NCBI GenBank assembly: GCA_034370385.1
Contig: JAXMKZ010000056.1
Location: 1-46,071, forward strand
Reading direction: 5' to 3'
From: Coriobacteriia bacterium
GTDB lineage: Bacteria > Actinomycetota > Coriobacteriia > Anaerosomatales > PHET01
Length of the DNA: 46,071 nt
Numbering within the stretch: the first letter of the stretch is position 1; each line of letters opens with the position of its first letter. The notes beneath the pieces are model-generated. The model searched no databases. It was given only the letters and a program-made list of their open reading frames with translations, and had not been told where the DNA came from. Made by a program: the position numbers and the translations under genes. Below, in pieces: positions 39,275-46,071 of the stretch.

Positions 39275-39762
39275 GCCGTGTGTGCCGAGAGTACGCGCAG
39301 GGCGACCTCGATGGCGCTGTCTGCGTCGCGGGCGTCGATGAGGCTGCCGTCATCGTAGTAGCGTGCGAACTCGCTGCCGAGGGGGAAGCCGATGGTGATG
39401 ACGGTTCGGCCGCTCTTGAGCGCCAGCGCTATCTCGCTGATGGTTCCCGCGCCACCCGGAAGTGAGATGACGAGATGGCTCGACAGCACGTTGATGACGT
39501 TGCGTGCGTCACCCATGCCGGTGGCGATAGCGATATCGACGTGAGGTGAGACGCCGGTCGTCGTCTCAGTGGGCAAGACGCCCACGACCAGGCCGCCTCG
39601 TTCGTGCGCGCCTTGAGCAGACGCTGCCATGACGCCGGCGTCGCGTCCGCCGTTGAGGAGAACGAAGCCATGCTCGGCGATCAACTGCCCGATTCTGCGG
39701 GCCTCGGCCATGACGACTTCGTCTGCAAGGGCCCCGCCCATGACACCGATGACGGTATACAT
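39271..39762 (-). CDS. SLOG-superfamily (TIGR00725/LOG-like) nucleotide-binding protein
   Basis: 163 aa from ATG at 39762, with AGGAGG upstream. Rossmann-like start YTVIGVMGGALADE, then FVLLNGGRDAGVMAASAQGA and the PGGxGT site as LPGGAGTISEIALAL. The LOG cytokinin-activating enzymes and DprA share this fold; TIGR00725 members are uncharacterised. It opens the four-gene operon and may bind a nucleotide ligand. Confidence 0.88.
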   Translation of the reverse strand: MYTVIGVMGGALADEVVMAEARRIGQLIAEHGFVLLNGGRDAGVMAASAQGAHERGGLVVGVLPTETTTGVSPHVDIAIATGMGDARNVINVLSSHLVISLPGGAGTISEIALALKSGRTVITIGFPLGSEFARYYDDGSLIDARDADSAIEVALRVLSAHTA

Positions 39763-39858
39763 AAGCCTGTTACCTCCTGGCGCCGATGGTACGACACCCA
39801 AGGCGTGGCGCACACCCCGTCAAGGGGCGTACTCTTCGCAGTGTCGAAAGGTGGTCCC

Positions 39859-42800
39859 ATGATCGCTCGCCGTGTGCTCGCCTCACTCCTTGCCGTCACG
39901 CTGCTTCTCAGTGCCGCTCCCGCTACGGCCGGAGAACGCAAAGACGCTCCGCCTGCGTCATCGAACACCGCATCCGAAGGGTGGGTCGTGGGTCTGGCTG
40001 AACCGCTTGATGTGTCCTCTCGTCGCGCGCTCAAGGGCGCCGGCGTACAGGTGAGCAAGGTATCGGACGACCGGACGCGGGTACTCGTCACCGCCGAAAC
40101 GCAGAGTTCTTCGCTTGCTGATCTTCGCCGCACCAAGGGCGTGGCGTGGGCCGAGCCGGTTCAGCGATTGCGCGCCTCGCGAGTTCCGAGCGATCCGGCG
40201 TACGCTCGCCAGTGGGGGTTGCCTGCCGTGGGCGCGCCCACGGCGTGGGATCTGACCCAGGGCGCGCCCTCCGTGGTGATCGCGGTGATCGACACAGGAG
40301 TCGACCTGGTCAATGTGGAGTTCGCGGGTCGCCTCGTGGCCGGTAGGGACTTCGTGAACGGGGACTCGTCCGCACAGGACGACGAGGGACACGGCACCCA
40401 TGTTGCGAGCATCGCCGCAGCCAGCGCCGACAACTCAGTGGGCGGAAGCGGGCTCGCCCCGCTGTGCCGCATCATGCCGGTCAAGGTGCTCGACTCGGAG
40501 GGAAGCGGCACGAACTTCGACGTTGCCGAAGGAATCCGCTGGGCAGCCGATCGTGGCGCACGCGTCATCAACCTGAGTCTGGGTTCGCGCCAGTACTCGC
40601 AGGCTATCGCCGAGGCGGTCCAGTACGCACTACGCAAAGACGTCGTGGTGGTTGCCGCTGCGGGCAACGACGCCACCAGTGTCGACTACCCGGCCCGGCT
40701 GCCGGGCGTGATCGCGGTCTCTGCCGTTGACTCGAACATGCGCCTCGCGTCCTTCTCGAACCGAGGAGCCGAGATCGATATCGCCGCGCCGGGTGTCGAC
40801 ATCCTCGCCACGCTCCCGGGGGGCCGCATGGAGGCGTGGCAGGGCACCTCGATGGCCTCGCCGTTCGTGGCTGCGGCTGCTGCACTGGTGCGTTCCTCCA
40901 ACCCCCAGCTGACCCAGGCGCAGACGGCCGCTCGCTTGACGTCGAGTGCGCGCGACATCGGCCCGGTGGGCCAGGATTCGTCGTTCGGCGCGGGCATGCT
41001 GAATGCTGCGGCGGCGGTGGGGCAGGCGACCTCCGGCGACGACGACATCCCTGGGGTCGAGATTCCCGTCTCGCCGTTCCAAGGCGCGCTGTCCGCTCGC
41101 GACGACACGGTCGACGTGTTTCGCGTGAACCTTCAGGCGGGGCAGCGCATAGTCGCCTCGATGACCGCGGATTCCGGCACCGATTTCGACCTGAGTCTCT
41201 ATGGCCCGAGCGCCGTGAGCATCGGCGGCTCCGTGCGGCCGCTCGCGTTCTCAGCAAACCCGGGGTCGGCGGAGCAGATAGCGTTCGTCGCCCCATCGGC
41301 GGGACCCTACTATCTGGTTGCGCAGGCCACGAGTGGCTCCGGTGCGTTCTCGCTGGCCTACACGCTGAGCGCCCCGCTGCCGAGCGATGACGACGTACCG
41401 GGAGTCGTGCTGCCGCCGAGTCCTGTCGTCGGCACGCTTGACGAGAACGGCGACACCGACGATGTGTTCCGGGTCACGCTCGGACGCGGTGACCGGCTCC
41501 AGGCCAGCCTGACCGGTGCGCCGGGCACCGACTTCGACCTGTATCTGTTCCCGCCCGACGTGCCGACGGTGGACGGGTCGTTTGATCCCGTCGCGTTCTC
41601 TGATCTGCCGACGTATCCGGAGAGTCTCAGCTACACCGCGACCAAGGCCGGAGACTACTACCTGAACCCGTACGCCTATGACGGGGCTGGCTCGTACACG
41701 CTGACTTGGAGCATCACGCGGGCACCGGGTGACTTTGACGACGACGTGCCCGGGCGGGCGTTGCCTCCATCCCCCTTCGGTGGCACGGTCTCGGTGGTGG
41801 ACGACGTCGATGACGTCTTCTTCATCGATCTTGTGGCGGGCCAAGAGCTCACCGTCGATCTGATGGCCGGCTTCGGGTCCGACTTCGATTTGTACCTGTT
41901 CGGTCCGGGGACCACGACCGTGGACGGGTCGGAGCCATCGGTGGCCAGGGCCAACAGCAGCAGCTACCCGGAGCGTCTCACCTACGTGGCGACCGCTGCG
42001 GGACGCTACTACCTCGACGTCTATGCGTACGCCGGTTCGGGTTCCTACAGCCTCTCGTACACGTTGAGCGCGCAGTCTGCCGACAACAATATCCCGGGTG
42101 TCACGCCGGGCTCGTCGCCTCTCAACGGCTTGCTCGATGAGCGGACCGACCCCGATGACGTGTATCGCATCACACTTGCACAGGGGCAGCAGCTCACGGC
42201 CCGCCTCACGGCACCGGGATCACCTGAGCCCGACTTCGACCTGTACCTTTTCGCTCCGGACGCCACGGATGTAGGCGTCGACGATCCGGTCGCGGTCAGC
42301 TACGGCGAGGAGTACCCGGAGCTGATCACCTACGTTGCCCCCGTTGCCGGCACGTACTACCTGGACGTCTATGCGTATGAGGGTTCGGGAGCCTATCGCC
42401 TCGAGTACGCAGTGGGGGAGGCAACTGCGCGGGCGACTACGATCACGCTTGAGGCGGATAAGCCCGTGGGACAGACCGCTGTCTCACTCGCGGCAACACT
42501 TTCTGCTGCCGGCACGAGGATTCCTGGCGCAGCGGTCACGTTCCAGGCCTTCGTCGCCAACTCATGGCGGCTCGTCGGGTTCGCGCGCACCGATTCGAAC
42601 GGCGCTGCCACGGCGGTTTCGGATCTGGCGGGTGCTCGGCGCTTCCGCGTTCTGTTCTCGGGCAACGCGGGTCACGTTTCGTCTACCAGTCCGGTCACGG
42701 AGATACCCAACCGCGCAGCAGCGGGGATAGCACTCACAGCGTCGCCTGCGACCACGGCGTACGGGGGCCGGACGGTGCTGACGGCGCGAGCGACCGACCT

Positions 42801-43320
42801 GAGCAGCGGTGCAGCACTGATCGGGACGGTGCGCATAGAGAGGCGTTCCGGCTCGCGATGGATTCCGGTTGCGACGACGCGGGTGGCGCCGGGAACGGTC
42901 AGAGCGTCTGCCACGATCCGATCCGCGGCCACCTACCGCGCCGTGTTCGCCGGGACCGAGTCGCACGATCCGGCCCAGGGTGACTCACTCACCGTGAAGC
43001 CTCGCGTGGTGCTGAGCGCGCCGTCCTCGCCGTCATCAGCTCGAAGGAGCACGCGGTTCGCCGTCAGTGGCTCGCTCGCGCCGCGGCACACCGCAGGTAC
43101 GCCTGCTGTGCGCATCGAATGCAGCCGATGGGATGGGTCTCGCTGGGTGCTCAAGCGGACCGTCAGTGCGCGCGTGTCCAACTCAGGGGCCGCTTCGCGC
43201 TACACAGCGAGCGTCTCTCTGCCGTTGTCCGGTCGCTGGAAGCTTCGGGCCGTGCATCCCGCTGATGCGGCGCACGCGCTCACGTACGGAGCCTACAGTC
43301 GGATCATCACCGTGCGCTGA
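39859..43320 (+). CDS. Secreted subtilisin-like protease with four PPC-like repeats and Ig-like domains
   Basis: 1153 aa. ATG at 39859 has AAAGGTGG before it and opens a signal peptide (1-25, ending PATAGE). A propeptide (~35-110) precedes the S8 core with Asp145 (AVIDTGVD), His178 (EGHGTHVA) and Ser331 (GTSMASPF). Four repeats of ~110 residues follow (bases ~41035-42415): each begins DDxxPGV, then SPxxGxL, DVFRV-type strand, DFDLYLFxP, and YYLDVYAY with SGxYxLxY, the PPC/pre-peptidase fold. The last ~300 residues are three Ig-like modules (TITLEADKPVGQTAVSL onward). No LPxTG or membrane anchor ends the chain, so it should be free or wall-bound by its domains. Confidence 0.94.
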   Translation: MIARRVLASLLAVTLLLSAAPATAGERKDAPPASSNTASEGWVVGLAEPLDVSSRRALKGAGVQVSKVSDDRTRVLVTAETQSSSLADLRRTKGVAWAEPVQRLRASRVPSDPAYARQWGLPAVGAPTAWDLTQGAPSVVIAVIDTGVDLVNVEFAGRLVAGRDFVNGDSSAQDDEGHGTHVASIAAASADNSVGGSGLAPLCRIMPVKVLDSEGSGTNFDVAEGIRWAADRGARVINLSLGSRQYSQAIAEAVQYALRKDVVVVAAAGNDATSVDYPARLPGVIAVSAVDSNMRLASFSNRGAEIDIAAPGVDILATLPGGRMEAWQGTSMASPFVAAAAALVRSSNPQLTQAQTAARLTSSARDIGPVGQDSSFGAGMLNAAAAVGQATSGDDDIPGVEIPVSPFQGALSARDDTVDVFRVNLQAGQRIVASMTADSGTDFDLSLYGPSAVSIGGSVRPLAFSANPGSAEQIAFVAPSAGPYYLVAQATSGSGAFSLAYTLSAPLPSDDDVPGVVLPPSPVVGTLDENGDTDDVFRVTLGRGDRLQASLTGAPGTDFDLYLFPPDVPTVDGSFDPVAFSDLPTYPESLSYTATKAGDYYLNPYAYDGAGSYTLTWSITRAPGDFDDDVPGRALPPSPFGGTVSVVDDVDDVFFIDLVAGQELTVDLMAGFGSDFDLYLFGPGTTTVDGSEPSVARANSSSYPERLTYVATAAGRYYLDVYAYAGSGSYSLSYTLSAQSADNNIPGVTPGSSPLNGLLDERTDPDDVYRITLAQGQQLTARLTAPGSPEPDFDLYLFAPDATDVGVDDPVAVSYGEEYPELITYVAPVAGTYYLDVYAYEGSGAYRLEYAVGEATARATTITLEADKPVGQTAVSLAATLSAAGTRIPGAAVTFQAFVANSWRLVGFARTDSNGAATAVSDLAGARRFRVLFSGNAGHVSSTSPVTEIPNRAAAGIALTASPATTAYGGRTVLTARATDLSSGAALIGTVRIERRSGSRWIPVATTRVAPGTVRASATIRSAATYRAVFAGTESHDPAQGDSLTVKPRVVLSAPSSPSSARRSTRFAVSGSLAPRHTAGTPAVRIECSRWDGSRWVLKRTVSARVSNSGAASRYTASVSLPLSGRWKLRAVHPADAAHALTYGAYSRIITVR
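41035..42415 (+). repeat. Four tandem PPC-like repeats within the secreted subtilase
   Basis: Units at about 41035-41370, 41386-41710, 41737-42060 and 42085-42415. Units 2-4 share near-identical landmarks (DFDLYLF, YPE, YYL, YAY); unit 1 is more divergent (DFDLSLYGPS). Confidence 0.85.
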
Positions 43321-43322
43321 GT

Positions 43323-43350
43323 GGCGCGGTAGGCCGAGGGCGACCGCGCC
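43323..43350. terminator. Hairpin between subtilase and metallophosphoesterase genes
   Basis: GGCGCGGT at 43323-43330 pairs with ACCGCGCC at 43343-43350 with a 12-base loop. It lies between convergent stops and overlaps the phosphoesterase stop; no T-run. Confidence 0.45.
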
Positions 43351-44801
43351 TACGGCAGCAGCGATTCATCGATGACCTCGCGGGCGACTGTCGTAGACCG
43401 AGTCGAGTACACGCTGATGCGGTCGACGGCGATGAGTCGGCGGGGTTCCTCGACGGTGAAGTAGAGCACAGACGCACTGTAGGGCAGCGGCCGTCGCCCG
43501 GATGCCTCAGCGTCGTAGGGCATGCCGCCGAGCGTTCCCGAGTTGAGTCGCACCGTTCCTTTGGTGACGTAGAGCCGGGCCGAGTGCGTGTGCCCGCTCA
43601 GGATCAGCGGCACCAAACCAAGGAAGGGCCGTTCCATCTGCGGGTTGTGAATGGCCACGATGTCAGGCGTCGCTTCACCCGAACGTAGCGACGCGCGCAG
43701 CCGAAGGAGCGCCTGCTGTGCCTCGGCCTCGATCCGGCCTCGGTCCGGTTCAACACCGAAGCCCCGGCTGATCGGGTCGGGAACCCCGAAGACGCGTAGG
43801 CCGCCCGCCTCGACCGTGCCCGAGGCGAGTACCGTCACTCCAAGACTCTCGAGAGCCGCTACCGAGGCGGGCGAATCGTGGTTGCCGGGGATGTAGAGGC
43901 GCGGTACCGACGTGTCGATGAGTGCGGCGAACCCACTCGCCTCAACCGGTGTGCCGAGGATAGGCAGGTCACCGGTATCGATTACGAGAGAGGCCTCGTA
44001 GGAGCGTGCCAACGAGCGCGAAAGTGCGGCCCCCACAGGATCGAGGTGCAGGTCGGTGACGTGCAGGACCCGGTAGGTTCCCGGGAGCGCGCCGCCCGAT
44101 GAGAGTGAGCGCTCGTCGGCGTAGTACGTCGCGAGGTCATTGGCGACTTTGGCGGCTTGCTCCCGTAGACGCTCGATGTCTGCGACCCGGGTGGAGAAGA
44201 TGTTGACCAGCTGAGGGGCGTACGTGAGGTTGCCTCGAAGGGTGGGTGCGCGAAAGGCCGCTATGTCCCACGTGGCGTAGGCGGTGCCTACCGCAGCAGC
44301 TGGCACTGCGACTGATAGCGCTATTGCGAGCGCAACGACGGCTCGACGACGGCGAAAGGCGAGTGCAACGAGGGTCCCACCGAGCCCGGCGGCGAGCAGC
44401 CCACCGCCGATCAGTCGCCAGAGCAGTGCAGACAGTCCCCGGAGGGGGAGCCCGCTTGCCGCGTCCGCTCCCATCGTCGTCGGCAGCGACAGCGCGCCGC
44501 TCTCGATCATGCGTGTCGTACGCACCACATCGATCTCATCGAGGCGCACGCCTAAGCGCACCGGTCCCCAGTGCGTGGGCGCCTCGACGCTTCCAAACGG
44601 CGGGAGCTCGACGACCGTGCGGGGAGCGGTTGCGGCGGAGAGGAAGACCTCGAGCTGCGCCGGTCCAACACCGAGCCGACCGTGCGCGAATGACGAGAAG
44701 GCGATGACGCCCACGGCGACCGCCAAGACGACCGCCGTTGCGTCGAGTGCGACGCAACGGACACGGGACCTGGAAAAGATGTCTCGGAGCAGCGGCTTCA
44801 T
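43350..44801 (-). CDS. Membrane calcineurin-like metallophosphoesterase
   Basis: 483 aa. Hydrophobic segments at about 18-40, 123-147 and 152-173 precede a soluble phosphoesterase domain (~240-450). Metal motifs are all present: HVTDLHLDP, VIDTGDLPILG, YIPGNHDSP, VAIHNP and LSGHTHSARL. The region 45-120 between the first two helices is beta-rich and outside. With an odd number of helices the catalytic part may lie outside, but the topology is not certain. Substrate unknown. Confidence 0.9.
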   Translation of the reverse strand: MKPLLRDIFSRSRVRCVALDATAVVLAVAVGVIAFSSFAHGRLGVGPAQLEVFLSAATAPRTVVELPPFGSVEAPTHWGPVRLGVRLDEIDVVRTTRMIESGALSLPTTMGADAASGLPLRGLSALLWRLIGGGLLAAGLGGTLVALAFRRRRAVVALAIALSVAVPAAAVGTAYATWDIAAFRAPTLRGNLTYAPQLVNIFSTRVADIERLREQAAKVANDLATYYADERSLSSGGALPGTYRVLHVTDLHLDPVGAALSRSLARSYEASLVIDTGDLPILGTPVEASGFAALIDTSVPRLYIPGNHDSPASVAALESLGVTVLASGTVEAGGLRVFGVPDPISRGFGVEPDRGRIEAEAQQALLRLRASLRSGEATPDIVAIHNPQMERPFLGLVPLILSGHTHSARLYVTKGTVRLNSGTLGGMPYDAEASGRRPLPYSASVLYFTVEEPRRLIAVDRISVYSTRSTTVAREVIDESLLP

Positions 44802-44923
44802 TGGTTGAGGGTACCCCTACGGCCGTCCCGACGACGCGGCCGATGGGTTTCGGGTGCGGCTGAACGCCACAGACCTCCCCCGTTTGCGAGCGACAGAATC
44901 CGGGCACATGAAGACGTCAGGGG

Positions 44924-44942
44924 TTCGCGGCGACGCCGCGAA
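44924..44942 (+). promoter_or_regulatory. Hairpin in the leader of the DapB-like gene
   Basis: TTCGCGGCG and CGCCGCGAA form a nine-pair stem with a single-base loop on paper (in RNA the loop would open). It lies 16 bases before the terminator-like hairpin. Confidence 0.4.
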
Positions 44943-44958
44943 GGCGAGAGGGTAGTCG

Positions 44959-45001
44959 GGCCGCTATCCGGATATTGGCATCCGGGCAGCGGCCTTTCTT
45001 T
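44959..45001 (+). terminator. Intrinsic-terminator-like hairpin in the leader of the DapB-like gene
   Basis: GGCCGCT (44959-44965) pairs with AGCGGCC (44988-44994), and inside it CCGGAT (44968-44973) pairs with ATCCGG (44980-44985). TTTCTTT follows directly. It sits 41 bases upstream of the GTG start of the next gene, in sense orientation, so it could be an attenuator. The 240-base spacer holds no gene that I can support. Confidence 0.65.
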
Positions 45002-45041
45002 GTGCGGATGGAGCCCGCGGTCTGCGGCAAGGGAGGTTGAT

Positions 45042-45851
45042 GTGAAGGTCGGCCTTATGGGTTTTGGCAGAGCGGGGAGGCCCGTCGCTTCCGTCCTGCT
45101 TGAGTCTGGACTCACCAATCTCCAGTGGGTTGTGAGGGCGTCTACGGTGCTTCAGCACCGCTCGGTGCCTGAGTTCCTCGGAGTTGCCTCGGAGGAGCCG
45201 GGCCTCATCTACTCGAAGTCTGAGTTCGATGCCGGGGCGCTTCTGGACGAGCACCCCGTCGACGTCATCGTTGATTTCTCCTCCGAAGAGGGGCTCGACT
45301 ACTACGGTGACGAGGCGGCGGAGCGCGGAATCACGGTGGTGAGCGCGATATCGAACTACCCCGACCACCAGCTTGAGAAGCTGCACCGAATGGCTGAGCG
45401 GACCGCGGTGATGCACTCGCCGAACATCACTCTCGGCATCAACTTCATGATCATCGCCGCGAAGATACTGCAGAACATCTCTCCGCAGGCAGACATTGAG
45501 ATCATCGAAGAGCATTTCAGCAAGAAGGCTGATGTGTCCGGAACCGCGAAGGTCATTGCTCGCGAGCTTTCGATTCCAGAAGGGGACATCAAGACCATTC
45601 GGGCTGGTGGCATCGTCGGTGTTCACCAGATTCTGTTCGGTTACCCGTATCAGACGGTTCGTCTCAAGCACGAGTCCATCAGCCGGGAAGCGTTCGGCAA
45701 CGGTGTGCTCTTTGCCCTCGAGAATCTTGTCGGCAAGCCGAACGGTCTCTACACGATGGAAGACCTGCTCATTCCCTATTTCAAGTTGGAGGAGCGCGAG
45801 GAGGATGTCCTGCGGGACAAGAGGACCCCTTGGTGGCATCTCTGGAGGTGA
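45042..45851 (+). CDS. DapB-like NAD(P)-dependent reductase, diverged
   Basis: 269 aa. GTG at 45042 has GGGAGG six bases before it and opens directly with the nucleotide-binding loop KVGLMGFGRAGRPVA. The DapB fold follows: VDVIVDFSSEEGLDYY, SPNITLGINFMIIAAKIL and EIIEEHFSKKADVSGTAKVIA. In true DapB this reads like EMHHRHKVDAPSGTA; here the second His is Phe and the Pro of DAPSGT is missing, while the first His, the Lys and SGTA remain. It may be dihydrodipicolinate reductase or a relative with another substrate. The structured leader hints at attenuation. Confidence 0.8.
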   Translation: MKVGLMGFGRAGRPVASVLLESGLTNLQWVVRASTVLQHRSVPEFLGVASEEPGLIYSKSEFDAGALLDEHPVDVIVDFSSEEGLDYYGDEAAERGITVVSAISNYPDHQLEKLHRMAERTAVMHSPNITLGINFMIIAAKILQNISPQADIEIIEEHFSKKADVSGTAKVIARELSIPEGDIKTIRAGGIVGVHQILFGYPYQTVRLKHESISREAFGNGVLFALENLVGKPNGLYTMEDLLIPYFKLEEREEDVLRDKRTPWWHLWR

Positions 45852-45881
45852 AGGGCGCATCTGCGCTGTCGGGCAACGAGA

Positions 45882-45912
45882 AAGGTCGGAGGATGTGCTC
45901 CTCCGACCTTTG
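45882..45912 (+). terminator. Terminator of the DapB-like gene
   Basis: Thirteen-base perfect arms: AAAGGTCGGAGGA at 45882-45894 and its complement at 45900-45912, five-base loop. Confidence 0.9.
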
Positions 45913-45929
45913 ACTTCGTGGTGCGCCTC

Positions 45930-46071
45930 GCAGTGTGTGAGTTCACCACATCGTGGACGCATGTGTCGGAACATCGTGGACACCTATCGAAGGGGTGTCT
46001 GCGATGGATGTGGCGCGCTATGTGGTGGAGGCCGTGCTCGTGGAGGGGCGGAGCTACCGGGAGGTGGCACG
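45930..46071 (+). mobile_element. Left end of an IS481-type insertion sequence (cut by window)
   Basis: ACATCGTGGAC occurs at 45949-45959 and 45971-45981 just before a transposase start, as in the ends of IS481-like elements, where GGAACATCGTGGACA-type sequence is usual. The exact left boundary is not set. Confidence 0.55.
46004..46071 (+). CDS. IS481-type transposase, N-terminal fragment
   Basis: Only 22 codons are visible before the window ends: MDVARYVVEAVLVEGRSYRE and on. This is the opening of the helix-turn-helix of IS481/IS3-related DDE transposases. The rest lies outside. Confidence 0.65.
   Translation, partial: MDVARYVVEAVLVEGRSYREVA

Noticed and set aside
41035-42415. Tandem repeats as a possible CRISPR or satellite array
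   Set aside because: The periodicity is at the protein level (~110 residues) inside one intact gene.

Overview
The window is high-GC DNA, densely packed on both strands. It looks like the chromosome of an anaerobic, Gram-positive-type bacterium of the Actinobacteria/Coriobacteriia kind. This placement is an inference from several features: a sortase and large secreted surface proteins, no visible outer-membrane genes, multihaem c-type cytochromes, a MutY-like glycosylase without an iron-sulphur site, and many GGDEF proteins. No rRNA, tRNA or CRISPR array was seen.

Layout. 1-5.1 kb: 3' part of a DUF11 surface protein fused to a sortase domain, a SulP anion transporter, an FKBP isomerase and a HAMP sensor with a haem-like CX3CH motif. 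5.2-10.4 kb: the cytochrome locus on the minus strand, reading a 67-aa protein, a membrane-anchored cytochrome with 26 CXnCH motifs (11 of them non-canonical), a secreted nonahaem cytochrome, then the sensor. 10.5-14.6 kb: a small Cys-rich protein, a DHA2 drug exporter, the MutY-like glycosylase and a NapC/NrfH-type cytochrome with 12 motifs. 14.7-22 kb: larC and larB, three GGDEF proteins, pheA and a small membrane protein. 22-30.5 kb: a membrane-anchored subtilase with a cytosolic GYF-like domain, an Lgt-like protein, an AlkA-like glycosylase, a sigma-70 factor behind a near-consensus promoter, serS, a PAS-PAS protein and an amidohydrolase. 30.5-34.5 kb: a single-chain Zwf-Gnd fusion, and a Fic gene flanked by a 52-bp direct repeat. 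34.5-39.8 kb: a coupled four-gene operon (SLOG protein, PEGA/beta-propeller protein, ABC ATPase, FtsX-type permease). 39.8-46 kb: a secreted subtilase with four PPC-like repeats and Ig-like domains, a membrane metallophosphoesterase, a DapB-like reductase behind a structured leader, and the start of an IS481-type transposase at the right edge.

How the genes may work together (inference): the NapC-type protein could pass electrons from the quinone pool to the large anchored cytochrome and the nonahaem cytochrome, as in respiration with an external or periplasmic acceptor, with the HAMP/CX3CH protein sensing redox state or a ligand. The three diguanylate cyclases, the sortase-linked adhesin and the secreted proteases suggest a surface-attached lifestyle.

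The items most worth follow-up are the 26-motif cytochrome with its threefold wide-motif module, the Zwf-Gnd fusion, the Fic cassette whose flanking repeat regenerates the 3' ends of both neighbouring genes, and the DUF11-sortase fusion.
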